Positions 11,601 to 24,110 of a DNA stretch of 64,000 bases are shown one piece after another. Every line of letters begins with the position of its first letter. The first letter of the stretch is position 1. The notes under the pieces were generated by a model. The model was given only the letters and a program-made list of their open reading frames with translations, ran no database searches and was not told where the DNA came from. Position numbers and translations under genes: made by a program. The stretch comes from Eucalyptus grandis (Eukaryota > Streptophyta > Magnoliopsida > Myrtales > Myrtaceae): positions 50,604,331 to 50,668,330 of the forward strand of contig NC_052618.1 of NCBI RefSeq assembly GCF_016545825.1, given 5' to 3'.

Positions 11601-14504
11601 GTATGCTATGCCTAGATATTTAGTCCTTGGTGATCTCATGTTGTGGAGTACAACAGTAGGATTTTCTCAGTAATGTTGCATTCTCTTTTTCAAATATACT
11701 AATTTGTAACCGTTGGCTTGTTTAGAATTGGATGCAACTTTTCTGCATTGTAAGCACTATTTGTGCCTCAAAGAACTGGGCATTGAAGATGTTTTTTGGG
11801 TTGATCGAGTGGATAGTTTGCATACAGCAACATACTGTATTGAAGAATCTAAAGTTGTTGGTGTGGACTGTGAATGGAAACCCAATTATGTAAAGGGCAG
11901 CAAGCCTAACAAGGTAATTACTAAGTCCTGTTTGTCCTCATCTTCCTATGCATAATCTCTTGGAGGTTTTATTTACTCGCTGAAAGTTGTCTTTGTGCCT
12001 TTTTGTTCCAAACAAATTCCTTGTTGCCAGAAAAGAAATTAAATGGTTTAATGATCAAGAGTTATCGTCAAGCTTTTGGTGATTGCCACTATCTTTCTTA
12101 CGTTTCAACGGCCATGAAATCAACTATGAAGTATGATATTCAACAATGGCGTGCTGAGAACAAAACTTTTAAGATGATTTCAGATGTGCTGTACTTGTTA
12201 TATAGTGCGCTTCCTTTCAAAAAATTTGATGATTCATGTAAAATGCTTGGCCAGATGTAGGACCCGTTTGAAGGCTGCATTTGGAAGATTCGTGTAAAAT
12301 GCTAAAGAGTATCTATATGCCTTTTGACATCTGTTAACTACTATCACAATGGTTTAAATCAGACAAGGCAGATGTAGATGGTATAGGACTATGGAGAGGA
12401 TATGGCAATACAAGAAGACGATGGTTTTGTCTCCACTTCTCACCATCTTATATGTGGTTGCCATTGGCATGGCTAGTCTCACCAATCAATGTCCCTAACT
12501 GCTGTTGACTTAGCTCTCTTGTTGTGTGTTATTTGGCTCTAAGCAGTGACTTGGTCTCTTCAGCCAAATTACAGCAGCTGCTTGCTCTGCTGAGGTGATT
12601 TAGAGGTTTTGGTTGAGCAAGTTGTGGCTGCAATTTGGTGGAGAAGATCAAGGCACCGTCAGGTCTCAGGTTGGCAACTTCGTGTCAATTGTCATGACTT
12701 TTTGTCACTTTTCTGATTGGCTCGTTCCACTATGACCTCTGTGTCAGCACAAATATCTTAAAAGGTCATCCATTAATGTCAGAAATTAATTAAGTCTGAT
12801 GTTTATTTTGATTTTCAGGTGTCCATCATGCAGATTGCTTCCAGCAGAAGTGTTTTCATCATTGATCTAATAAAATTGTCAGGGGATGTGCCACATATTC
12901 TGGATAACTGCCTGAGTCGTATTTTACAGTCTTCAAGTATTCTAAAGCTTGGTATGAGAAATTATTTAGCATAATTGTATTCTATCCTTTGCTTCTTGGT
13001 CCAAGCATCAGCCTTAATCAGGTATAACCAACATGTGTCTTCTAATCTAGGGAAAAGAAAATCATTGTACTGACATAAGAATTTGGAATTTCTGGTACCA
13101 GACGTACATCGGGGCATCATAAAGCAAGAGTTTAGGCAAGGAATAATTATTTGTGCATGTTTGGTACTGATATGACTAAGGGTGACTGGCATTGAATGTT
13201 TCAGTATGTTTGTTTTGCTCAAGTGAATAGCTTTCCACAGAATTTCCTGATGTTCCTGCCCTATGCAGGCTATAATTTTCAATGTGATATGAAGCAACTC
13301 GCCAGCTCCTATGAAACTCTGGGGTGTTTTAAGCATTTTGAAATGCTGTTGGACATTCAGAATGTATATAAAGAATCCAGTGGTGGTCTCTCGGGGCTTG
13401 CTGAGGTAAAGTGGACTTGCATTGTATGACTAGTATTGCTGCCTCGCTTACTAACAGTGGTGAAAAGGGGGGAACATGATTTCTTCTTGCTCAGAACTCA
13501 TGTTGGAATCTGTGATGCATGCCTTTGAGGTTGCTTTTTGCCCTGATGAGTAATTACTTTTACTGTTATCTCTTGCCTCTAACTAGGAAATACTTGGTGC
13601 TGGTTTGAACAAGACAAGAAGGAATAGCAACTGGGAGCAACGACCTTTGAATCAAAATCAGGTTATTTTATATTTTCTTTTTCCGTTTTCTTTTGATATT
13701 ATTGCCTCAGAAAGGAAATTGCCAGAAAGATCACATGATTTAATAGCAGAACTCAAATGGTTGCAATAGCATACTATAATGCGTGGAATGCATCTGGAAG
13801 AACGATATCAGTACACAGAACTTCATGGAGACTTCCAATTATATCTTAATGCTCTGAACATTAGAGAGCCTAGGGTCAGTAGACATGATAATCATTTGCT
13901 TAAGCAATTTCTCGAGATCTTTAGTGCAACAAAAATTTCTCGTGGTGTCTATTTAAAACAATGTTTATGCTGATATTTTTTAAAAGAAGCTTTCCTTTTT
14001 CTTTTTTTTTATTTTTATTTTTAGCAAACACCATTTGCTATTTCAACTCCAAGAAAGAGAGAGAAACATAAAGTATATTAAGGAGCAAACACAGCGCAGA
14101 AAAGAAAAGGAGAAAAGTTAACCGTTGGTGTTTCCTGAAATATGATTAGAGCAGTAGCCCTTTGATGTAACTGTAACAATCGCAATGTTCGCAGCTGGAA
14201 TATGCCGCTCTTGATGCTGCTGTTCTTGTGCACATATTTCATCATATACGGGACCAATCTCAGCAGGGTACTGCAGATGGTAATGACAAAATCGAATGGA
14301 AGTCTTCTATAGTAAGTGGACAGCACCTATTAATTTTCCTTAATTCTCCTATAAGAAAAGCTGAAGTGAAATGACATTCTTCTTAAGTTTTGAGCCAGCT
14401 TATTTGACCATTTAAAATTATTGCAGATTTCACACTTGGATAATGCCAAGACAACTAAAAAGAATGTTCGGAATAGAACAAAGTGCAGGGTGGAGACTAA
14501 ATAG
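8614..14504 (+). CDS. 3'-5' exonuclease domain protein, mut-7 homolog (Arabidopsis At1g56310-like), ten coding exons, one frame break
   Basis: Exons read from the sequence: 8614-8755, 9246-9925, 10067-10151, 10724-10811, 11726-11913, 12819-12951, 13269-13405, 13587-13661, 14195-14311, 14427-14504, all with GT-AG introns. They total 1723 bases; removing one extra base gives 573 residues. The N-terminal half is helical (MGWNDKIVKQPEEE..., then PGPATFVIHCLY). The C-terminal half is a DEDDy exonuclease domain: VVGVDCEWKP (motif I, Asp and Glu), GYNFQCDMKQL (motif II, Asp) and LEYAALDAAVL (motif III, Tyr and Asp). The protein would trim nucleic acids from the 3' end; the C. elegans mut-7 family acts in small-RNA pathways, but the plant role is not settled. 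Exon 2 carries one extra G at about 9889-9891, giving an early stop at 9899-9901. Splicing and downstream frame are otherwise perfect, so this is either an assembly error or a very young pseudogene. Confidence 0.9.
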
Positions 14505-15318
14505 CTGGACAATCAATTCATGAACTGTCGGAGCTATTTGCTGCAGGGAGTTTTTCTTATGTAAATAGCTTTTGCATATAAGGACATCATTACTTAGTGA
14601 TCCAATTAACAATTCTGATGTGCATATGGAAAGGATTCATTGCGAATGAGTGCTTTGGTTCCGTCTTCTTGTGCTGGGTCGCTTTTTCTCAGGAGAATTT
14701 AGGTGCCTCAGAAAGCTCGTTGGTCGAAACCTGACCACGGCCACACTCTATGCTTTTGAGTTCTGGTTTCCCAACACGAAGTTACTATTGAATTTCCTTG
14801 ATATGCCGCGAGTGTATAAATCTGATGGATATATACTCGACAGGAGCCAAATTGTCTTGCTGAGCCATTCACCAAAATGAGCAGCCATCTATGCAGATAT
14901 TGTAATGCTCTACCTTGCTCGCTGTAATTTGCATTCGTCGTGCCTTTTGCTCAAGCTAAGCGATTTCTGGGGAACAAAGCGTGCTGTATCTGGCAATAAG
15001 AAGAACCAAAAAAAGGGACGATCGAAACCAAGAATAACCGCAATTTAGGTATGTGCATGATCACGTTTATATCAAAAATTAATAATTTGATTTATTGTTG
15101 CGGGTCTTTCTTTGATTTTTGAATAATTGAACTTCCGACTGATGAACCCAATGAATGTAGCCGATTAGGGACGAATTTTTCTTCGCCTCCGAAGCCGAAT
15201 CCGAATCCGGCATCACGGGTTAGTATCAAAGATCTAGAAGCCTTAGTTGCATGTAACCTCTAACTTCACTTAACAAAAGAAAAGCATCATCGTAATTTCG
15301 AAAGAAAGGGGGGAAAAA
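14505..15318 (+). other. 3' flank of the exonuclease gene, nothing recognised
   Basis: It contains the probable 3' UTR after the stop at 14504 and a 76-codon open stretch (14650-14880) without recognisable similarity. No further exon fits the gene upstream. No polyadenylation signal stands out. Confidence 0.5.
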
Positions 15319-15470
15319 GTGCATGGATTTATATCCAATGTTAAAAATAGAAGGTCCAAATCCTGGTCACCTATATCTCTCTTACATGGAAGTCTCCATC
15401 CCCAACAGAAAGAACCACCTGTGTGTTTGCTGTCATCTCCATATCATAACATTAGAGAGACCCCTCCTCC

Positions 15471-15555
15471 CTCTCTCTCTCTCTCTCTCTGTGAAAAAAG
15501 AATCCTTCCCATCCGAAAAGGGGAGAGGCCGAGGCCGGGAGAGAGAGAGAGAGAG
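15471..15555 (+). repeat. (CT)n and (GA)n microsatellites in the DUF3511 gene leader
   Basis: A CT run (15471-15490) and, about 50 bases on, a GA run (15539-15555) lie directly upstream of the candidate start codon at 15575. CT-rich leaders are common in plant 5' UTRs. The two runs are complementary and could pair as a hairpin in the transcript. Confidence 0.8.
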
Positions 15556-15574
15556 GGAGATATTGAGGACATAG

Positions 15575-15897
15575 ATGGACCCGTGGTCACCGAGCTACCG
15601 ATCCCATGGAGTTGGCCGGAGTCTAGAGATCATGACGATTCAAACTCTTAACCAAAACCAGATGTACGTAGCCAAATCCCGGCCTCGCATGCTCGAACAC
15701 GCTTCACCCCGCACAGACTAGACAACGTGAAGGAGTCGGCGATAAAAGCATCGTGGTGGAATGATCCAGAGAAGAAGAGGAAGAGGAGGGTGGCCAGATA
15801 CAAGCTTTATTCGGTCGAAGGCAAGTTCAAGGCTTCTTTCAAACAAGGGTTCCGATGGTTGAAGCGCAAATGCTCGACCTTCGCACGTCGATTCTAA
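15575..15897 (+). CDS. DUF3511 domain protein, with a frame break
   Basis: The C-terminal part (about 15727-15897) reads ASWWNDPEKKRKRRVARYK, then LYSVEGKFKASFKQGFRW and a final basic stretch ending in RRF before TAA at 15895. This is the signature of the plant DUF3511 family, small basic proteins of about 90-120 residues with no known biochemical role. A plausible start at 15575 opens MDPWSPSYRSHGVGRSLEI, but that frame stops at a TAG at about 15719. The conserved domain lies in the frame one base back. Joining them needs one missing base or two extra bases between about 15650 and 15720. The family is normally intronless. The domain call is firm; the N-terminus is uncertain. Confidence 0.75.
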
Positions 15898-17894
15898 TTA
15901 GCAGAAATTACGGAATACCGTGTCCATCGTCATCAAGAGAGAAAAACGGTGAGAAAGAGGAAACAGAGAGATTTGCTGTGCTCTTTGGGTGTTCATCTTT
16001 ATATGTATCTAATGGTAATCAAATATTCAGAAGGGTGCCGCAAATGTTCAATCTTTCCGATATTATGTTCATCTGACTCATTGTTTCATTCATCGATCTC
16101 CAGCATTCAAAACATAGGCAAATGAGATGACTCGTACGTGATAGTAATATATATTTATATTTACCGATTTTTCTTTTTCTTTTTTGAATTTTCTTACCTT
16201 CTAATACATTTGTAACAGGATTCTGCATCCATGCCCATGCAAAGTAGAATTGTCTGATTTGTTCAATTCTCCTCTTTTCTGTAAGCTCTTTTCCTAATAA
16301 ATGTGATGCTGATTGCAAAACCAGATGAATACTTGTATTTGTAGGATTGACATTACCATCTATTTTGTGGTCGATTTTGTTGGGTACGATTTTGTTTTGG
16401 CCAAATGTTGTTTACGCCTTGTTTCTGGGGTTCTTTAACCCCCTAATTTCCTCAATTTGTCTAGTTCGATTCCTCTTCGTTGTACGATTCATCATATGGC
16501 AACATATATTGCTGAAGTAGATATTCTAAAATGACATGCACCGGTGCTAAACAAAACGAAAGGCTTTCGATGGTTCCATTTTGATTTGAGGACAATTTTC
16601 ATATTTCGAATGCCGTCCCATTGAGACCGGAGTTACGAAAATGTGGAAAACTGAAAAGCCCAAAGGGAACCCTCTTTAATTCTATCAAAACTTGCGTAGT
16701 TATTGTTCAAATGGTCGTAATTTATAGGATCTTGATGTAATATGTGATAGAACTTTCAAAAACAAGGTCAAAGCAAATCTCTGGCATGAAATCGAAGGAG
16801 AAGGAGAGTATGAAAACCCATGAGCAGAACCGAACCGGTTCACCAGGTTTAACACCTTCATCCAATTATCCAGTCGATTCACAATTTTCAAATTTTAAAT
16901 CAATTCAGCCGATAAGGTTGTGACTAAAATTCTAAAAGTAGTCAAAACACATAGCCATTGCCCTTTAGAATAATGGCTTAGACAATGGTTAAGCAACTTA
17001 GCAAATAAACTGTAGACTCAACACATCGACTTTACTTGTGATTTTTCTTGTGAAATGTTCAATCAATATTCTGAAAATTTAATTATTTCACATTAAGTAT
17101 GTTTAACAAGTATTTCAACACGACCCACACTATATTTGTGTTAATAATTATAGATTCGAACTTGGCTTAAAAAGCTACCTGGCCTTACAAGCTACTTGGC
17201 CTTGTATTGAGCTCCGGAAATATTGAGTTTCAGTTCAAGTAGACAAGCAGCGAATCAGACAGAGTACCTTGCCAGTAGCTTTCAGCCTTTCGACTACTAA
17301 AATTCCACCATTGTCATCTAGTACAAGGGTACAGGAATATCAAAGAGTGACCTCAAAGAAATTGCTTCGATTGAGGCTTCAATGCGTGACTGGTTAACAC
17401 AATTTGGTTTAGTAGAGTCTGATTATTAACCAATAAGATGACCCTTTTAAAGTTTTTTGTTCAAACCAAATGAGTAAATTTTGGGAATGGCCTTTTCACC
17501 CTTCCAAAAATTTCCCACATTTTTCAATAGTCTTCAATCGTAGCCTACGCCAGAGAAAAATAGGTTTCAGATATGAAAATGTACATGGATGTGGCTCTTC
17601 TACTTTTAGATTCATGCTTAAATAAATCAAGTTTGAGATTATACGATCAAAACGATTGCAAAATGCCTACATATGATTTTTCAATGTAACCAGACTAGGA
17701 AGATGATTTTACATTGACGAGCGCTTTATTTCGTGTTCAAAATTCTTTCAAATGAGAAAACTACTGTCTTCTTGGAAACATTATCATTGAAACTCTTGCC
17801 TGCAATTGACAAATTATTTGCTAATTCCATGGCATTCGCTTTTTCCACGAAAAGAATCTCTCCGCCACAAAATTATAGCTTGAAGTGGACATCT
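15898..17894. other. Intergenic, no gene supported
   Basis: Short open stretches at 15855-16076, 16019-16318 and 16700-16891 have no recognisable domains or splice context. The region after 15897 is the likely 3' UTR of the DUF3511 gene. Nothing else was identified. Confidence 0.55.
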
Positions 17895-19126
17895 AACTGG
17901 TAATCTTGTTAGCAAATCTCATTTTATGCTTAACCTGCAAATGCATTCTTCCAGCAAGCAATTTGTGATTCGGCCTTTGCTAAAGAATAGCACGATGTGA
18001 AAGCTCGCCAAGGCCTAATGCACCATATGAGAAGAGGTCACCTCACATCCAGAATCCTTTGAAGAGTACTAACAACACAAACGCCAACAGGATAGAACTT
18101 CAGGATGACTTTCCATAATGACAAAGCTCATTCCTGCTCGCATCTCCATCCCATGGTGTTTGGGGACTTTCTCTGAGTTAAATAAATTGCAGCTTGAATC
18201 TACACAAGACGAATAGCACTGACTATAATCATCAGTAATGAAAAAAACCAAGATACGTAGCATCACAATTTACCCCATCAAAGATAAGGTACAAATGCAT
18301 AAACATCATTTCCACCAGTTGGACCACAATGAACAGACGCTTCATTAGCTGGCTGATGAAATAGAAAAGAACAGACTTGGAGAAGTAAGCAATTAGCAAT
18401 ACTTCCCTTGTTTGTGTTTAGGAACAGAATTGATGCTAACGGAATGATGTTGAAAAGGTGTGAGTGCCTAAACTACAGAACAGAGAGATGTATTTGTTAC
18501 TTGGGTATTTCACAATATCCTATTAGCAAAATCAGCAATAGCGGATAGTTTGCAAGGAGGTCAATTTCAACTTTACAAATCCAATGCCACATACACATGA
18601 GAGGTGAGCCTATCAAATCAGAAACCTACATGAGAATATTTACGAGATATTATCACACTAATAAACTGATAGAAATGAAGGAGATTGTCATCATGCATAC
18701 TTGCGTACTAATTTCAGGTGAAATTACATAGCTCATATAGTCTAAGCACACAAGTAAGTCTTTCATGGTACAACTAGCACTGCATACCTCTCCCTTCAGA
18801 GCCTCAGCGAGTTGAGGAGTGATATATTTAGAATGCAACTTTATCAAACAACTCTGCAACATGGTAACATACAAAAAGTCAGCAGCTACGTGTTTGATTA
18901 ACAGAGAGATAGAACCTAATGAGCATACAGAAAGCATAGTTAATTGAAAAAAATACATTTACAATCGTTCAGGTACGTACTGTTGAGACATGATCAAGTG
19001 TTCGAATATTCACAAGCATCAAAACTTCCTCAGGACACTCCAGTTGGCCCCAGAGCGTCTTCAAGGTTGGCACAGAAAATGGTCCTCAGCTGTTGTTATG
19101 GAATTTGAAGTTCCTCAGCCAAGTTA
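17895..19126. repeat. Direct tandem duplication, copy 1 (unidentified gene segment, minus strand)
   Basis: It aligns over its whole length with 19127-20423 at high similarity with scattered indels, both copies in the same orientation. On the minus strand each copy keeps an exon-like piece between a TTGCAG/TGCAG acceptor and a GGAG/GTATGC donor. In copy 1 it lies at about 18787-18850 and reads SCLIKLHSKYITPQLAEAL. A second shared stretch (about 19030-19085) reads LRTIFCANLEDALGPTGVS and then stops. The parent gene was not recognised. Conservation of splice sites suggests a duplicated piece of a minus-strand gene, now probably non-functional. Confidence 0.7.
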
Positions 19127-20423
19127 GAACTAGTAATCATGTTAACAAATCTCATTTTATGCTTCAATTCACATATAGAACCACCTGCACATGCAGTCTT
19201 CCTGAAAGTGATTTGTCATTCAGCCTTTGCCAAAGGAGAGGACAATGCCAAAGGTTGCACAGGACTAAAACACCACATGAGAAGAGGTTGCTTTATATCA
19301 AGAATCCTTTGAAGAGTATTAACAACACAGAGCACATGATAAACGCCATTAGCAAGGAATTTCAGGATGCATTTCCATAATGACATAGCTCATTCCTGCA
19401 GTGTTTTGGGACTTTCTCCGGGTTTCATGGAATGCAGCTTCAATCTACACAAGGAAGATAGCACTGACTAATTATCAATAAATGAAGATATCCGAGATCC
19501 TAGCATCACAATTTACACCATGAGAGATAAGGTATAGTTGCGTAAACATCATTGACACCAATTGCAGTTAGACGACAATGAACAGAGACTTCATTAGCTG
19601 GCCGATGAAAAAGAAACCAATAGGCTCAAAAGAAGTAAGCAATTAGCAACACTTTCCCTGTTTGTGTTTAGGAACAGAATTGAAGTTAATAAAATTATGT
19701 TGAAAAGGTGAAGTGCCTAAACTATAGAACAGAAAGATGTATTTGCTACTTGGTTATTTTGTAAGATCCAATTAGCAAAATCAGCAATACATGATAGTTT
19801 GTGAGGAGGTCAATTTCAACTTTACAAATCCAATGCCGCATACATGAGAGCTGAGCCTATCAAATCAGAAACCTATCTGAGAACATTTAGAGGATAGTAT
19901 CACACTAGTAAACTGACAGGAATGAGGAAATTGTCATCATGCATACTTGTGTCCTAATTTCAAGTGAAATTCCACAGCTCATAGAGTATCAGCACACAAG
20001 TTAGTCTTTCATGGTACAACTAGCAGTGCATACCTCCCCCTTCAGAGCCTCATCAAGTTCAGGAGTGATATCATTAGAATGCAACTGTATCAAGCAACTC
20101 TGCATCAGGGTAACATATAAAAAGTCAGAAGCTATGTGTTTGATTAATGGAGAGGTAGAACCTAATGAGCATACATAAAGCCTATTTAATTAAAATAAGT
20201 ACATTTACAATCGTTCAGGTATGTGTTGTTGAGACAAGATCAAATGTTTGAACATTCACACAAATCAAACCTTCCTTTGGACACTCCAGTTGCCCCTAGA
20301 ACATCTTCAAGGTTGGCACACAAGATGGTCCTCAGCTGTTGCTGATGCTTCCTCCGCAAAATCCCTTTTCTTCATTTTGATTGGTCTCAAGTATGGAATT
20401 TGAAGTTCCTCAGCCAAGCTAGC
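19127..20423. repeat. Direct tandem duplication, copy 2
   Basis: This is the partner of 17895-19126. The minus-strand exon-like piece (about 20040-20105) reads SCLIQLHSNDITPELDEAL. It differs from copy 1 at only a few residues, and the acceptor and donor are kept. The second shared stretch reads [19 protein letters not shown] and stays open beyond the point where copy 1 stops, so copy 2 is the less decayed one here. Copy 2 also has an extra stretch (about 20343-20395) absent from copy 1. The parent gene is unknown. Confidence 0.7.
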
Positions 20424-21700
20424 CACACCCAAATCAGATGATAAAACAATTCCACGGCAGCAATAGGATCAAATGCGATGCAAACCAATTAGCAAATTCT
20501 TGAGCCCCTCATCCCAGCTTGTTTCACAGACCGGGCAAAAATTGTCTAATTATGCAAAAGGTCATCGACATGGTTGACTGAATTGAAGTCCCAAAGTAAG
20601 TCTTGATCATTGCATAGACCAACCAAACCTGTCATAGAAGCAGCACAAGTTTACCTTGCTTGATAATATTTCAAAACAATAGTATGACTACTGGTAATGT
20701 TAAGGGGGTCTACATTCATATATGAGAGACTAGCCAAAACAACTTTCAACATTTTCTTTGTCACCAAACAGAAACACTTGAACCTTGAATTTTATTTTAT
20801 CTCAGTTCATCATATTCCAAGAAGCAATGCTCTTCTTAGAAGGTTAATGAGGGACATCAAGAGAACAATAAGAAACTTGACGGGGGTTTCGTTCATCACA
20901 GAAAATCAAAAGGTGTTTGTCCCAAACAGGATATCTGCCATTAGTCAAATTTGACATACAAAAGAACTTACAAAGGAACTCAAAATGGCCAAGGATTTTT
21001 TTCAAAGAAAATATGAACATTGGACATTGGGAAATTCTGGGTGTAGTATACAATAACAAGTAGTAGAAGTTCATCAGCCTCTAGATGAAAATCTCAAATC
21101 CCAGGTTTTCGATAAGGGAAATGTTAATTACTGGGTAATTTTTATCTTTGTTGGTATTTATATTCTTGCCTTGCAAGCTGCTATATGTTTGCAGTCTACA
21201 GAAGCTGGCAACGGAAGAATAAACAAAAAACATTGCTATAACGTAATCAACAGCAATTATAGAGAGGCAAATCCGGAGTTTCCAAAATCAATCAAATAGA
21301 TACCCATTGTAGAGCAAATCATTCTAAAAATTTCTTTTCGCTCATGCCGGCATTTCAAGGATGAAGAATCTTACTATGCCTTCTATTGGGTCTACATTTT
21401 GATCTTGGCTGAAACATCACGTCAGCTTCTGGCCAACTCCCCCACTCCTTCAATAATGTAAGACTAGCAATTTAGACCCTGTCATGGAAAGCCTTCTTGT
21501 CAGAAGAAGATGGTGATGTAAAGTTGGTCATGGATCTCAGAAGAAAAATGATTGTTCATTGCTTATTTACCTTTGTTGAAGAAACATTACTCCTCTCACT
21601 GTTGTAATATGGGTGTAAGATTTATTACATCATTATCACCGCAAGATAATGTTTCCAAAGAGAACTAAAACTTAAACTAGGGACGTAGTTCATAATTTCT
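20424..21700. other. Intergenic between the tandem duplication and the TNL 3' end
   Basis: Open stretches at 20697-20954 and 20844-21074 show no known domain. The region next to 21700 is the presumed 3' flank of the TNL gene. Nothing else is supported. Confidence 0.5.
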
Positions 21701-21719
21701 ATTGACGTGCGTTCTAGAT

Positions 21720-22861
21720 AAGTTAGGTATTGCTTCCAATGAGTCACAACCAGAAATATCCAAATAAGTTAAATTCAACATTTCAAGTCCCGAAGCTGAG
21801 CAAGTTTCTTGCAGTCTCGAACTATTAGAGATCGTAGCTTCTCAAATCCTGTCAAATTTGGCAAAGTCTCCATTGATTTGCATCCTGTAAAATCCAACTC
21901 TTCTAAGAACTTCGCACCGTCAGGACCTTCAATTTCAACTAGATTGGGAAGCCTTGAATGTCTTCAAACGCTTGCATTCATATAAAACTAAGTTAAGTAT
22001 TGCTTCCAATGAGTCACAACCAGAAATATCCAAATAAGTTAAATTCGACATTTCAAGTCCCCGAAGCTGAGCAAGTTTCTTGCAGTCTCGAACTATTAGA
22101 GATCGTAACTTCTCACATCCCGTCAAATCCGGCAAAGTCTCCATTGATTTGCATCCTGTAAAATCCAACACTTCTAAGTCAACTAGATTGCAAATGCTTG
22201 CACCATATAAACTAATAATTGCTCTAATGAGTCACAACCAGAAATATCCAAATAAATTTCAAGTCCCCGGTGAGCAAGTTTCTTGCAGTCTCGAACTATT
22301 AGAGATCGTAAGGTTCTCACATCCCGTCAAATCCGGCAAAGTCTCCATTGATTTGCATCCTGTAAAATCCAACTCTTCTAAGGACTTTGCACCATCAAGA
22401 CCTTGAATTTCAACTCAATTTCTTCACTTGCATTCATATAAAAATAATTTAGGTATTGCTTCCAATGAGTCACAACCAGAAATATCCAAATAAGTTAAAT
22501 TCAACATTTCAAGTCCCCGAAGGTGAGCAAGTTTCTTGAGAACTATTAGAAGTTTCTTGCAAAGTCTCATTGATTTGCACTCCAACACTTCTTAGAGATT
22601 GTCGCACCCTTAAGCCTTGAATTTCTTCAAATGAGCAAGTTTCTTGTAGTCTCGAACTATTAGAGATCGCTTCCGGCAAAGTCAATTTGCATCCTGTAAA
22701 ATCAACATTTCTAAGAAGGACTTCACACCGTCAAGACCTTGAATTTCAACTAGACCCGAAGCCTCGAATGTGTTCTTGCATTCACATAAAAATAAGTTAG
22801 GTTTTGCTTCCAATGAGTCACAAAGAAATATCCATTGATTTTCCCCGAAGGTGAGCAAGTT
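21720..22861 (-). pseudogene. Decayed 3' part of the TNL LRR repeat array
   Basis: At least four partial copies of the 93-residue LRR unit are recognisable here (for example DFTGCKSMETLPDL around 22140, 22340 and 21870). They carry many internal deletions, frameshifts and stops; one stretch (21935-22171) is still open for 78 codons. Spacing between repeat landmarks is irregular (about 120-280 bases), unlike the clean 279-base period just upstream, so deletions between repeats have shortened this end. Confidence 0.75.
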
Positions 22862-23960
22862 TCAATCTTGAACTATTAGAGATCGTAACTTCTCACATCC
22901 CGTCAAATCCGGCAAAGTCTCCATTGATTTGCATCCTGTAAGATCCAACATTTCTAAGAACTTCGCACCGTCAAGACCTTGAATTTCAACTAGATTGCCG
23001 CACCCAGAAGCCTTGAATGTCTTCAAACGCTTGCATTCATATAAAAATAATTTAGGTATTGCTTCCAATGAGTCACAACCAGAAATATCCAAATAAGTTA
23101 AATTCAACATTTCAAATCCCCGAAGCTGAGTAAGTTTCTTGCAGTCTCGAACCATTAGAGATCGTAGCTTCTCAAATCCTGTCAAATCTGGCAAAGTCTC
23201 CATTGATTTGCATCCTGTAAAATCCAACTCTTCTAAGAACTTCGCACCATCAAGACCTTGAATTTCAACTAGATTGCCGCACCCAGAAGCCTTGAATTTC
23301 TTCAAACACTTGCATTCATATAAAAATAAGTTAGGTATTGCTTCCAATGAGTCACAACCAGAAATATCCAAATAAGTTAAATTCAACATTTCAAGTCCCC
23401 GAAGGTGAGCAAGTTTCTTGCAATCTTGAACTCTTAGAGATCGTAACTTCTCACATCCCGTCAAATCTGGCAAAGTCTCCATTGATTTGCATCCTGTAAA
23501 ATCCAACTCTTCTAAGGACTTTGCACCATCAAGACCTTGAATTTCAATTAGATTGCCGCACCCAGAAGCCTTGAATTTCTTCAAACACTTGCAAAAATAT
23601 AAAAATATGACCTCCAAGGACTCCAAATTATCACAGCCCTTAATTTCAACTAGGCTATCGCAATGCTCAATGCGTAATCGTTTCAGATGAATAAATCTTG
23701 AAAGGCCCAATGTTTTAATGGAACTGCACTTTTTTATTGAAAGCTCTTCCGAGTGTGTGAGTCCTTCGAGCAAAAGCGATGTCAACTTATCCCACTCCTC
23801 CAAACAGAGTTTCAATGGTATTGAGGAAAGCTCGCGGACGTCTTCAAGTAAATGGCGTACCTCAAGATCGAGTTTTCTAGGTGGATGAGGCGAAGGAGCT
23901 GTGGCAGTCCAAGACTCTGACAAGTAACCGATAGACATGTTAAGCCCAGAAGGAAGCTGG
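22862..23960 (-). pseudogene. TNL C-terminal LRR exon with 93-residue tandem repeats
   Basis: Open for 358 codons. The first part reads LDLEVRHLLEDVRELSSIP and LTSLLLEGLTHSEELSIKK, typical of the last LRRs of TNLs. Then a unit of 93 residues (279 bases) repeats about three times, each containing KFKASGCGNL, LDFTGCKSMETLPDLTG, LRGLEMLNLTYLDISGCD and SLEAIP. Landmarks at about 22921, 23200 and 23479 confirm the period. Each unit spans several leucine-rich repeats, so amplification lengthens the recognition surface without changing frame. Upstream the frame is separated from the second LRR exon by the stop-containing patch at 23960-24110. Confidence 0.85.
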
Positions 23961-24110
23961 CAGCAAGCAGGACTTACAGCCCCTTAGGAGCTCCTAACAG
24001 CCCCTTAGGTCAAGGCTTTGGAGAGAAGAAGGAAGAAGAGGTCAAGGCTTTGGAGAGAAGGAGCTCCTACGATCTCCCATAGGTAAGGCTTTGGAGAGAA
24101 GAAAGATTCC
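23960..24110 (-). repeat. Cluster of small tandem duplications interrupting the LRR coding region
   Basis: On the plus strand aaggctttggagagaag occurs three times (about 24013, 24042 and 24085) and agccccttaggag/t occurs twice (about 23980 and 24000). The ancestral reading LSSLQSL of the LRR continues into these copies and meets stops (at 24067 and beyond). The repeated motif comes from the LRR coding sequence itself, so local slippage or repair created the break. Confidence 0.75.
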
